Assembly (NCBI GenBank): GCA_963742405.1
Contig: CAVUMB010000010.1
Coordinates: forward strand, 1-64,000
Direction: 5' to 3'
Source: JAGVSR01 sp963742405
GTDB taxonomy: Bacteria; Pseudomonadota; Alphaproteobacteria; Rhizobiales; Hyphomicrobiaceae
DNA: 64,000 nucleotides
Positions 1 to 8,196 of this stretch are shown here, piece after piece. The notes beneath the pieces were generated by a model. It did not search any database. It was not told the DNA's origin and saw only the letters and a program-made list of their open reading frames with translations. The position numbers were made by a program, and so were the translations under genes. Numbering within the stretch: the first letter of the stretch is position 1; every line of letters begins with the position of its first letter.

Positions 1-450
1 AAGATCGCAATCCTGATCTGTTACGATAGCGAATTCCCGCTGCTCGGACGGGCCCTATCTGAAGCCGGCGCCGAAGTCGTGCTCGTTCCCTCGTGCACCG
101 AACGCGTCTCGGGCTTCCACCGGGTCCGCACCGGCTGCATGGCGCGCGCACTTGAGAATAGCATTGTCACGGTCCAAAGCCCGACCATCGGCGATGCGCT
201 ATGGTCTCCCGCCGTCGATCGCAACGAAGGCTCCGCTGGAATTTTTGTGCCCTCCGAACACGGCGTCTCCAATATGGGCGTCCTTGCCGAAGGTCCGCTC
301 AGCCAACCGGCGTGGGTAACCGCGACGATCGACCTGGAACGACTGCATCGCGTCCGCACGACCGGCGAAATGCGCAACTACGCCGATTGGACGGTGCAGC
401 CGGGCGCGCAACCTCTTCTGTCCGCAGTCGAGATGGTCTCGTTACGCGAG
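1..450 (+). CDS. Carbon-nitrogen hydrolase (nitrilase/amidase family), C-terminal part
   Basis: The gene is cut by the window start, so only the C-terminal half is visible. The first residues read KIAILICYDSEFP; the Cys in ICYDSEFP fits the nucleophile of the Glu-Lys-Cys triad of nitrilase-superfamily amidohydrolases. The following stretch (VLVPSCTE, then RALENSIVTVQSP) is the usual continuation of this fold. The recognisable domain ends near ADWTVQPGAQPLLSAVEMVSLR at about 450. The frame then stays open to 822, running antisense through the SIMPL gene, so the true stop was probably lost to a small indel near 450. The substrate cannot be told. The gene converges on the SIMPL gene. Confidence 0.75.
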
Positions 451-453
451 AGT

Positions 454-1082
454 TTATTCGAGTTCCCACGTCACGGTGACATTGGCTTCGAGAGACTGGG
501 TCCCTCGCTCGATGGGCACCGAGTCCATGGCCGCAGCCGCGCGGCCCGCCTTGAAGAACGGCCGTGGCTCTGGCGCGCCGCCCTCGTTGATGGCGATGAC
601 TTTGCCGACCTTCCGCCGCCGCCGCTGTCGCATACAGCTCCGCCCGTCGCCGCGCATTGGCGATGGCAGCCTTGCGAGCTTACGTCACGCAGTGTCTCGG
701 CCGCGGTGACCTCGAACGTGATGCCGTTCATTTGGTTGGCGCCAAGCGACACCAGTTTGTCCAGGATTTCACCCAGCGCATCCAGATTGCCGACGCGCAC
801 CTCGACACTGTTCGAGGCCTGATACCCGTCAATGACGGGCGGCTGCCCGTCGCGCGGATTGGTGTAGCGCGGATTTAAATTGAACCCCGACGTCTGAATG
901 TCTTTCGGCTCGATTTCGCTCTGCTTGAGACCGGCCACCAGCTTTTCCATCGCCGCGTTGTTTTCCGATAACGCCTCGCGCGCCGTCTTGCCTTCCGTGA
1001 CGACACCCGTCTGAACGCGTGCGGCGTCGGGCACCGGCCGAGCCGCCGTCCCGGTTGCAGATACGGTGATGCTACGGTTCAT
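454..1082 (-). CDS. SIMPL-domain (DUF541) protein, frameshifted
   Basis: Three minus-strand frames join into one SIMPL-domain protein of about 209 residues. It begins MNRSITVSATGTAARPVPD, typical of the domain, and ends SLEANVTVTWELE. The first frame breaks near 675, after AAETLRDV. The second carries ARKAAIANARRRAELY. The last starts in the GCG-rich tract near 610-625 and carries KVGKVIAINEGG. Family members are usually periplasmic or outer-membrane-associated and of unclear function. The ATG at 1082 overlaps by four bases the stop of a short upstream open frame. No signal peptide is visible from this start, so the N-terminus may be damaged or the real start may lie upstream. Confidence 0.7.
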
Positions 1083-1521
1083 ACGCGTGTCCTCGGCGGC
1101 GGCAGCAGATGCTCGGCGAGCATGACGCAACCGAACAAGAGATAGGGCAGCCAGAGGATTTCTGAACTCTGGAAACAACTGAGAACTCCACTAGTTGCGT
1201 CTACTTAGACGAACCACTTCGGTACACTATTCAACATAGCATCAGAGAGTGCAGCGGCGAAAGTTCTGCCGAAAGGCAGATGGTGAAATTCCGGAGACCG
1301 ATAGATAACGCCTCGAAAATTGAGCAAAAGCTTCGTCTGTCCACTAGAAAATCAACATCGTGATGTGGATACCGGCAGAATAGGAGTCAAATAGCTAGAG
1401 GACATACTTGCCATCGAATCGTTGCCGATCTCGATCACGTGTCACTGAAGGCTCGATACTGGATGCTGTTCGCAGAGCACAGCTATCACGGTCGGAAATT
1501 TCCCTGAGGTTTGTGGACCCC
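1083..1521. other. Intergenic stretch with a gene remnant and a hairpin
   Basis: No complete gene is visible. On the minus strand, roughly 1080-1170 reads as the tail of a hydrophobic protein (LWLPYLLFGCVMLAEHLLPP) ending at a TGA that overlaps the SIMPL start codon. From about 1190 the sequence becomes AT-richer and loses coding character. Positions 1265-1280 form a perfect 6-bp inverted repeat with a GAAA loop. The end of the stretch is the leader of the sulfotransferase gene. Confidence 0.4.
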
Positions 1522-2282
1522 ATGCAACTTTTGAAGAAACTCGCGATGGCTACACTCGGTAGCTCAAAATTCGTGCCAGATCCCGCGGCGCGGGATGTGT
1601 TCCTGGCGTCATACCCACGCTCCGGCAACACTTGGCTGCGAGCCATTGTTTTCGCCATCGAGATGGGTCGGCCGCCGGATAGCCTTACCGAAATCGATTA
1701 CTATGTCCCCGATGGCAGCATTACCCGGTCCAAACTTTCCAGGAACCTCCGACAGAAGCGTTTTATTGTCAAAACTCATAACGTCTATCAGGCCGGTTAC
1801 AGAAAGTTCGTTTACGTTATTAGGAACCCTATAAACAGCCTTGAATCGTATTACCGCTTCCAGAATAAAATGAGCGACCGCGAGATCCCGCTAGAGACGT
1901 TTGCCGCTGACGCCGTTTGCGGCCGGATTTGGCCGTGTCCCTGGGACGAGCATGTTGTTCTCCTGGACGACGGGGGCACGAGAACGAAGTCGTGAGGTAT
2001 GAAGATCTCATCGCGGGCAAGTCTGACGCAGTACAGACGCTAAATCGCGCGTTAGAGCTCGACGCAGAAACGTCCGTCGAGCCCTGGATCGAGTATTTCA
2101 GCTTGACCCGGATGAAGGAGTTGGAACAGCGCGGAAAAAGTCCCAGCCTTCAAGCCAAGGGTGCCGAATGGTTCATTGGCGGTGGGTCATCGGAAAACAG
2201 CAAAACCGTCATTCGACAAGCGATACTGGAGCACAGACCCGAGATTGCGCGCGTTGCGAAAGAATTCGGCTACGAACTGTAA
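1522..2282 (+). CDS. Sulfotransferase-domain protein, frameshifted
   Basis: A PAPS-dependent sulfotransferase of about 250 residues. The 5'-phosphosulfate-binding loop SYPRSGNTWLR lies at residues 30-40. A 3'-phosphate-binding motif FVYVIRNPINSLESYYR follows near residue 95. The C-terminal half (NEVVRYEDLIAG, then a tail ending VAKEFGYEL) is in another frame. The reading appears to pass through PWDEHVV and then FSWTTGARE before re-joining, so there are probably two indels between about 1955 and 1985. The chosen ATG has GAGG about 12 bases upstream; the same frame is open from 1408. The APS kinase just downstream could supply its PAPS. The acceptor is unknown; a glycan is plausible from the neighbouring sugar-nucleotide genes. 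Confidence 0.75.
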
Positions 2283-2388
2283 CGCAAATCCGACGCTGCT
2301 CACCGGCACGGAAGGAGTTCGAGCCATGGCGATCGGCCTCGACCTGGTTTGGCATTAGCCAGCCGTCGCTCGCGAAAAGCGGGAAATC

Positions 2389-2979
2389 TTGAATAAGCAT
2401 CGTTCGTGTGTGGTTCGGTTCACCGGTCTTTCCGGATCAGGCAAATCGACGCTCGCTCATGCAATCGAGGCGGCGCTACACGATTATGGCTGTTCCACCT
2501 ATACGCTGGACGGCGATAACGTTCGGCAGGGGTTATCAGCAGACCTTGGGTTCAGCGATGCCGACCGCGATGAGAACATCCGCCGCATCGGGGAAGTTGC
2601 CAAGCTCATGATGGATGCGGGCATGATCTGCCTTACGGCGTTCATAAGTCCGTTCGAAGCGCAGCGCCGCCAGGTTCGATCAATTATGCCGGCTGGTGAC
2701 TTCATTGAAGTTTATTGTAAGGCAAGTCTGGGAACGTGCGAAGCACGAGACCCCAAGGGCTTGTACAAGAAGGCACGCGCAGGGGCGATCCAGAATTACA
2801 CCGGGATCAGCTCGCCCTACGAGCCTCCTCTGAACCCAGACCTCGTCATTGATACCGAGCAAGACGATTTAGACTCCTGCAAGACACAGGTTCTGGCATT
2901 CCTGGCGGCGCGCGGCGTCATCAATGTTCGCGACTTGCTTTCGCGAGGCCAATTGGCGAGTCGCTACCAAGCTCTTTAA
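2389..2979 (+). CDS. cysC: Adenylyl-sulfate (APS) kinase
   Basis: This gene makes PAPS from APS and ATP in the cytoplasm. The 196-residue product has the normal length for a stand-alone CysC. The P-loop GLSGSGKST is at residues 13-21. It is followed by the family motifs LDGDNVRQGL, the RDENIRRIGEVAKLM region, FISPF, and the lid segment DPKGLYKKAR. Translation seems to start at a TTG at 2389, as no ATG lies in frame before the P-loop. It sits about 106 bases after the sulfotransferase on the same strand. No adenylylation subunits (cysD/cysN) are in the window, so this copy is probably dedicated to sulfating a product rather than to assimilation. Confidence 0.88.
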   Translation: MNKHRSCVVRFTGLSGSGKSTLAHAIEAALHDYGCSTYTLDGDNVRQGLSADLGFSDADRDENIRRIGEVAKLMMDAGMICLTAFISPFEAQRRQVRSIMPAGDFIEVYCKASLGTCEARDPKGLYKKARAGAIQNYTGISSPYEPPLNPDLVIDTEQDDLDSCKTQVLAFLAARGVINVRDLLSRGQLASRYQAL

Positions 2980-3290
2980 ACCGGGGCTTCGAGAAGACGT
3001 AATCCCAGACATTTTTATCACGCTAGATTTCCGGCTGAAATCATGACGTTTGTTCCCCGCGACCGGCCAGCGCCCCGCAGGGGTGTCGGTCGCGCAAGTC
3101 AAATCCTACCGCGCGGCCGGCCAGCGCCCCGCAGGGGTGTCGGTCGCGCAATCTAAGACTGCCCGGTCGCGCAAACCAAAAAATCGACGTTCATCGCCTT
3201 GAACTCCCCGGCGGACTGTGGTCCGTGTGCAGTCCTGGCTGAGCTGCGGGGGATGGCACCGGAACCGCACCCCGGAATGAAGGGCTTGGA
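2980..3290. other. Intergenic stretch carrying palindromic repeats
   Basis: This gap between cysC and the exporter gene has no convincing ORF. The first 75 bases are AT-rich and non-coding. The middle holds the palindromic repeat pair described separately. The last part leads into the exporter gene, whose ATG is preceded by GAAGGG. Confidence 0.5.
3059..3174. repeat. REP-like palindromic repeat pair
   Basis: A 35-bp unit occurs at 3063-3097 and again at 3117-3151, and its right end (CGGTCGCGCAA) appears a third time at 3164-3174. The first copy folds on itself: GCGACCG at 3059-3065 pairs with CGGTCGC at 3087-3093, with an inner CCCC/GGGG stem around GCA. The second copy keeps the inner stem and replaces the outer one with GCGCGGCCG / CGGTCGCGC, which pairs with a single G-T wobble. 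This conservation of pairing suggests a structured REP-type element. It lies exactly between the sulfation genes and the core exporter gene. Confidence 0.65.
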
Positions 3291-5039
3291 ATGGCGGCAA
3301 ACAAGCAAGACCTCTGGCCGATATTGAAGCGGATCCTGCGCGAGGACGGGTCGCGCTTCTGGCCGCGCTATGCCATGGCTATCGGCTTCTTGTCCCTCGC
3401 CGGGGCCTGCACGGCCTTCGCGGCGTGGATCATGAAGGACGTGATCAACAAAATCTTCGTCGACAAGGATCAGACGGCGATGCTGCTGATCCCGCTTGCC
3501 ATCGTCGTCATCTTCATCGTGCGCGGTTTGGCGACCTATGCCGGCGAAGTCGTGCTGAGCCGCGTCGGCAACCGCATCGTCGCCGAAACACAGGCGAAAC
3601 TCTATCGCCAGATACTGACGCAAGACGCCCAGTTCTTCAAAACCTATCCCTCCGGCGACCTGATCACGCGCATGACGGTCAACGTCAACTCCATGCGCGA
3701 TCTGCTCAACCAGATCACCCTCAGCCTCGGTCGCGATACGATGACCCTGATTGGTCTTCTGGCCGTCATGCTGAGCCAGGATTTCGTGATGTTCCTCATC
3801 GTTTTCGCCGTTGGCCCGCTGGCGTTCCTGAGCGTGAAGAAGCTGACGCAGAAGATCCATTCGGTGGCCCGCAACTCGTTCGCCTCCAACGCCGACGTCA
3901 TCTCCACCGTCCGCGACACCGTGCAAGGCGTGCAAACCGTCAAGTCGTTCCAGCTCGAAGAGCAGCTTGAGCACACGCTGTTCCGCTCGGTCGACGGCAT
4001 CCGCCGCTTGAGCAACCGCATGGCCGCCATCCAGGCCAGCATCGCCCCCTTGATGGAAATTTTCGCCGGTGCCGCCGTCGCTCTCGTCATTTTCTACGCC
4101 GGTTACCGCCTCAGCGCCGACGGCAATCCGCCCGGTTCCTTCTTCGCCTTCGTCACCGCGTTGCTGATGGCGGCCGAGCCCGCACGGCGTCTCGCCCGCG
4201 TCCAGGGCCAGATGATCGCCAGCGCCACCGGCGCCAGCATGATCTACGAAATCCTCGACCTGCCGCCGACCGAACGCGACACACCCGGCGCGCCCGAGCT
4301 TCAGGTCCGCGACGGAACGGTCGAACTGGAGCAGGTGAAATTCAGCTACGGCGACGCCGGCGAAGTGCTGAAAGGCATCTCGTTCACCGCGCCGGGCGGC
4401 AAAACGACCGCGCTGGTCGGCCTGTCGGGCAGCGGCAAGTCAACGACGGTAAGCCTCATCCAGCGCTTCTGGCACCCGACTTCGGGCACGATCCGCATCG
4501 ACGGCCAGGACATCGGCACCGTATCCCTGCGCAGCCTGCGCCGGCACATTTCCTTCGTCAGCCAGGACACGTTCCTCTTCCAGGGCACGATCAAGGACAA
4601 CCTGCTCGCCGGCATGACCGACCGGACCATGGAAGACGTCGTCGCGGCCGCCAAGAACGCCCAGATCCACGAATTCATTTCCAGCCTGCCCGCCGGCTAC
4701 GACACCCCCGTCGGCGAACTCGGCTCGCGGCTGTCCGGCGGCCAGCGCCAGCGCATCTCGATCGCCCGCGCCTTCCTCAAGGACGCCCCGATCGTGCTCC
4801 TCGACGAGCCGACCTCGGCGCTGGACAGCGAAACGGAACTGGCGCTGCGCCAGTCGCTCGACAAGCTCTCCAAGGGCCGCACGACCATCGTCATCGCCCA
4901 CCGGCTGGCGACCGTCGTCGGCGCGGATCAGATCCTCGTTCTGGACAACGGGCGGATCGCCGAAACCGGCACCCACCGCGATCTCATCGGACAGGGCGCG
5001 GCCTACGCGCGCATCTATGATTTGCAGAAGCTGCACTGA
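3291..5039 (+). CDS. ABC transporter, fused permease-ATPase (MsbA/lipid exporter type)
   Basis: A complete 582-residue half-transporter. The N-terminal ~310 residues are a six-helix exporter domain, with hydrophobic segments such as LLIPLAIVVIFIVRGLATYA and FVMFLIVFAVGPLAFL. The C-terminal ATPase has Walker A GLSGSGKST near 375, the signature LSGGQRQR near 481, Walker B IVLLDEP near 501-507 and an IAHRL H-loop. The domain order and length fit MsbA-like homodimeric exporters of the inner membrane, which flip lipid A precursors or other lipid-linked molecules. Family resemblance does not settle the substrate. GAAGGG precedes the ATG. It reads intact, unlike many neighbours. Confidence 0.85.
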   Translation: MAANKQDLWPILKRILREDGSRFWPRYAMAIGFLSLAGACTAFAAWIMKDVINKIFVDKDQTAMLLIPLAIVVIFIVRGLATYAGEVVLSRVGNRIVAETQAKLYRQILTQDAQFFKTYPSGDLITRMTVNVNSMRDLLNQITLSLGRDTMTLIGLLAVMLSQDFVMFLIVFAVGPLAFLSVKKLTQKIHSVARNSFASNADVISTVRDTVQGVQTVKSFQLEEQLEHTLFRSVDGIRRLSNRMAAIQASIAPLMEIFAGAAVALVIFYAGYRLSADGNPPGSFFAFVTALLMAAEPARRLARVQGQMIASATGASMIYEILDLPPTERDTPGAPELQVRDGTVELEQVKFSYGDAGEVLKGISFTAPGGKTTALVGLSGSGKSTTVSLIQRFWHPTSGTIRIDGQDIGTVSLRSLRRHISFVSQDTFLFQGTIKDNLLAGMTDRTMEDVVAAAKNAQIHEFISSLPAGYDTPVGELGSRLSGGQRQRISIARAFLKDAPIVLLDEPTSALDSETELALRQSLDKLSKGRTTIVIAHRLATVVGADQILVLDNGRIAETGTHRDLIGQGAAYARIYDLQKLH

Positions 5040-5109
5040 CCCGAAGGCCCCGCGAGGCCCTTGCGGCGACGGCCGGTGAAATGGTGTAGAGGGAGGCGAC
5101 TTTGGCTAA

Positions 5110-5186
5110 GGGCTCGTAGCTCAACGGTTAGAGCTGGCGGCTCATAACCGCCTGGTTCCAGGTTCGAGTTCCTGGCGGGCCCACCA
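5110..5186 (+). tRNA. tRNA with CAT anticodon (tRNA-Ile2 or tRNA-Met)
   Basis: A full cloverleaf is visible. The 7-bp acceptor stem pairs GGGCTCG (5110-5116) with CGGGCCC (5176-5182, one G-T). The D arm contains AGCTCAACGGTTAGAGCT, the anticodon stem is GGCGG/CCGCC around the loop CTCATAA, and the T arm contains GGTTCGAGTT. CCA is encoded at 5184-5186. The anticodon is CAT. Without a profile search I cannot decide between elongator Met and the lysidine-modified Ile2 tRNA; the acceptor stem inclines me slightly to Ile2. The DNA just downstream is markedly AT-richer, so this tRNA may mark an island edge. Confidence 0.9.
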
Positions 5187-5222
5187 TTTCTTTGCTTTTA
5201 TTACAGAAACGGGGCAACCACA

Positions 5223-6201
5223 TTGAACACAAACGAACCATTATCCATTGGCGAGATCGCCAGCCAAAACAATCCCATACTTATAACATCCATCATGCCA
5301 CGGATACACCGGTATCAAGGCGACTTAGAAATCGGGGAAGACTACCTCGCTGAGTGCATCGGCTCTTGGAGAACGGCCGGATTTTCGGTGCTTTCTTTAA
5401 ACCCACAGCTGAGGCACAAACTCTAAAGAACGTCAATTTTCCGATCTCGATTGCAACGACGAACTTGAGACGGTCCGCCGCTAATAGTGAAATTCTGACC
5501 GCTTCAGCGGTCAGCAAGGCAAGGCTAACTGCAATAATCAATTCCGATTGTTATTTATTTGACTGGCCAAAATTTATTGATCGACTTGAGGACCAAACTG
5601 ATAATTCTTTAATTCTAGCTGAAAAAGTCGATATTGATCCAGAAACCGGAAAAACTCTTGATATTTCAATTGGTGGATTTGACGGCTTTTTCTTTCGACC
5701 CTTACCGGAGGGCGTAATAAAAGACGTTGAGGATAGCTATCCCTTCCGTTTAGGTGATTTGTGGTGGGACATTGGTTCCCGTGTGTTTGCCTAGCCAACG
5801 GAATGGCAGTTCGACAACTTATGCTGCCGACCCTATCTCACCTTGAGCACGCGCGTAATCGAAAACCAGAGCGTATCTCAAGAATGGAGAAATATTCCTG
5901 CAAGGAAATTTTGCGGCTCGCTAAGAAATCAAATGCTGAGCAGTTGCAAAACTTTCTGTCTGCTCTAGGCGACATTAACAGATTTACCTTGGGTCAACTC
6001 GCGCTTGAGGTACAGAAACTTTTATGGCGCTCCATCGGAGGGCCGCCCGCGAACGTGATGCCAGGAAATTACGCCGCTCTAGAGCGGCATTTATACTCCC
6101 TTCGCAATTCGAAAAAGTGGCCGGACTATCGGCGACAAATCGAAGCACAGAAGCGCGCTCGACCAAAAAGACAAAACCTAAATGGAAGAATAATTTGGTG
6201 A
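5223..6201 (+). CDS. Unrecognised protein, possibly glycosyltransferase-like, frameshifted
   Basis: Three successive frames read as one protein of about 325 residues. The first gives LITSIMPRIHRYQGDLEIG and SWRTAGFSVLSLN. After about 5400 the second gives PTAEAQTLKNVNFPI and GGFDGFFFRPLPEGV. After about 5770 the third gives WFPCVCLANGMAVRQLMLPT. The GFDGFFF segment and the DLWWD...WFPC stretch recall proteins found in polysaccharide clusters, but I recognise no named family with confidence. A TTG at 5223 is the likely start. Base composition is AT-rich, like the FkbM gene that follows and unlike the flanking core genes, which suggests acquisition by transfer. The frameshifts may be sequencing errors. 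Confidence 0.5.
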
Positions 6202-6276
6202 TGCGGATGGTGCGAGACCTCAATCATAACCGCCTAGACATTCGCCGCACTCGGAAAGCGAAAAGATTATTGAAGG

Positions 6277-7114
6277 ATGATTAAATTCAATTCAAAAACT
6301 CTCGTAGACCTTTTTACACGGCGAACTAAATCGCAGAGCGAGCCTGCATCAATGGCGCAACCGCAAGACAACAACTCGTCTAGCGAAGAAAATTCACATT
6401 CGGCAGGAGATTATTATACGACAATAGAAAAACTAAACGAACACTTTGTTCATTTTCTCCTTACAACTGAAAGAATTAATCTCGTGCTCGACATTGGTGC
6501 CAATGAAGGCCAATACGCAAAATCGATACGAAAAGCTGGCTATAAAGGTAAAATTGTATCAGTGGAACCTCTCTCGGACGCCCACAAGATATTATCAGAA
6601 TTATCAATTACTGACGGTAACTGGATTGCGCATAAGCGTTCAGCAGTTGGCGTATCGGAAGGGACTACTTCGATTAATGTATCGTCAAATTCATACAGTT
6701 CTTCAATCCTTGCAATTAAGGCAAAACACACCGAGGCTGCACCGGAATCGATCTTCATACGACAGGAAGTGACGCCGATAACTACAGTAGATAAACTAGT
6801 CAGGGAATACGCTACTGCCATAGATCGCGTTATGCTAAAAATCGATGTCCAAGGATTGAACGCGAAGTTCTTGAGGGTGCAGCCTCTACCATAAACGAAA
6901 CGGTTGCAGTTCAAATTGAACTGTCAACACAGGAACTGTATGAGGGCCAAGAGACGTTGCCAAGCTTTTTTCAATTGGTTTTCGCATCGAGGATTTCACC
7001 TATGGGCGATTATTCCGGGGTTTGTCGACCCCTCCAACAGGGCAAATGCTGCAATTCGACGCCATATTTGTCAATAACCGAGATGCCGAGACAACGTTCG
7101 ATTTAGGAGCATGA
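6277..7114 (+). CDS. FkbM family methyltransferase, frameshifted
   Basis: An S-adenosylmethionine-dependent methyltransferase of the FkbM family, about 278 residues when frames are joined. The SAM motif LVLDIGANEGQYA lies near residue 70, followed by IVSVEPL and the family motif MLKIDVQG. At about 6855 the frame breaks where GGATTGAA probably should be GGATTTGAA (one T missing). It continues as EREVLEGAA and VQIELSTQELYEGQ. A second break near 6970 leads to IGFRIEDFTYG and MLQFDAIFV, the usual C-terminus. FkbM enzymes often O-methylate sugars of surface glycans. The DNA is AT-rich: I counted 26 G+C in 60 bases at 6361-6420. The next gene, gmd, begins eight bases after the stop. Confidence 0.8.
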
Positions 7115-7121
7115 AAATCCT

Positions 7122-8196
7122 TTGAAACCGAAGACCGCATTGATCACTGGGGTAACCGGCCAGGATGGCGCGTATCTCGCCGAACTTCTGCTTGGCAAAG
7201 GCTACGTCGTTCACGGCATCAAGCGCCGCTCGTCATCCTTCAATACCGCGCGCGTCGATCACCTGTATGTGGACCCCCACGAGAGTGACACGCGGTTCTT
7301 TATGCATTACGGCGACCTGACGGACGCAACGAACCTGATCCGCATTGTGCAGGAAACGCAGCCCGACGAAATCTACAACCTCGCCGCTCAAAGCCATGTG
7401 CAGGTCAGCTTTGAGACACCGGAGTACACGGCCAATTCCGATGCGCTCGGCACGCTCCGGCTTCTCGAAGCACTCCGTATCCTCGGCATTGGAGGCACGA
7501 CACGATTTTACCAGGCTTCGACATCCGAACTGTACGGCAAGGTTCAGGAAATCCCGCAGAAAGAAACGACGCCCTTCTATCCCCGTTCGCCCTATGCGGC
7601 CGCGAAACTCTACGCTTACTGGATCACGGTCAATTACCGCGAAGCTTACGGCATGCATGCCTCGAACGGAATCTTGTTCAATCACGAAGGCCCAACACGC
7701 GGCGAAACATTCGTCACGCGCAAAATCACGCGGGCCGTCGCCGCCATCGATCGAGGTCTGCAAGACAAGCTGTACCTTGGCAACCTCGATGCCCAGCGTG
7801 ATTGGGGCCATGCCCGCGACTACGTGGAAGGGATGTGGCGCATCCTGCAGCAGCCGCACGGCGACGACTACGTGCTGGCAACCGGCGAAATGCATTCCGT
7901 GCGTGAGTTCGTCGAACTCGCATTCGCCGAGGTCGGACGCAGCCATTGTCTGGAAGGGCCAGGGTGTCGATGAGCAGGGAATCGACGCATCATCAGGAGC
8001 GGTTCTGGTGTGCATCGACCCTCGCTACTTCCGCCCAACCGAAGTGGATCAACTCCTCGGCGATCCATCCAAGGCGCGCGCCAAACTGGGGTGGCAACAC
8101 ACGACGTCGTTCAAGGAACTGGTCGCCGAGATGGTCGCAAGCGACATCAAGGAAATCGATAAAGAAGCGTGGCGCCAGGACAGGTATGCGCGTTGA
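7122..8196 (+). CDS. gmd: GDP-mannose 4,6-dehydratase, frameshifted
   Basis: Converts GDP-D-mannose to GDP-4-keto-6-deoxymannose, the first step to GDP-L-fucose. The NAD(P)-binding motif GVTGQDG is at residues 10-16. The short-chain dehydrogenase catalytic elements are present: STSELYGK near 132, and Tyr/Lys of SPYAAAK near 156. Other strong family segments are KRRSSSFNTARVDHLY and the nucleotide-sugar segment around GPTRGETFVTRKI. A frame change near 7940 moves the reading to IVWKGQGVDEQG and a normal C-terminus with ARAKLGWQ. A TTG at 7122 seems to be the start, with AGGAGC about 12 bases upstream. fcl starts immediately after the stop, so the two are co-transcribed. Confidence 0.9.

Noticed and set aside
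79..822. Hydrolase gene extending to 822
   Set aside because: The part after about 450 is antisense to a SIMPL-domain gene with clear motifs, so the extension is most likely read-through past a damaged stop.
1271..1310. String resembling part of a cobalamin riboswitch or of 16S rRNA (GGTGAAATTC)
   Set aside because: Only about ten bases agree. The B12 box, GCAACTG core and rRNA flanks are absent, and the downstream gene is not B12-related.
3059..3174. CRISPR array
   Set aside because: Only two full repeat copies with a 19-base gap are present, the repeats are palindromic throughout, and no cas gene is nearby.
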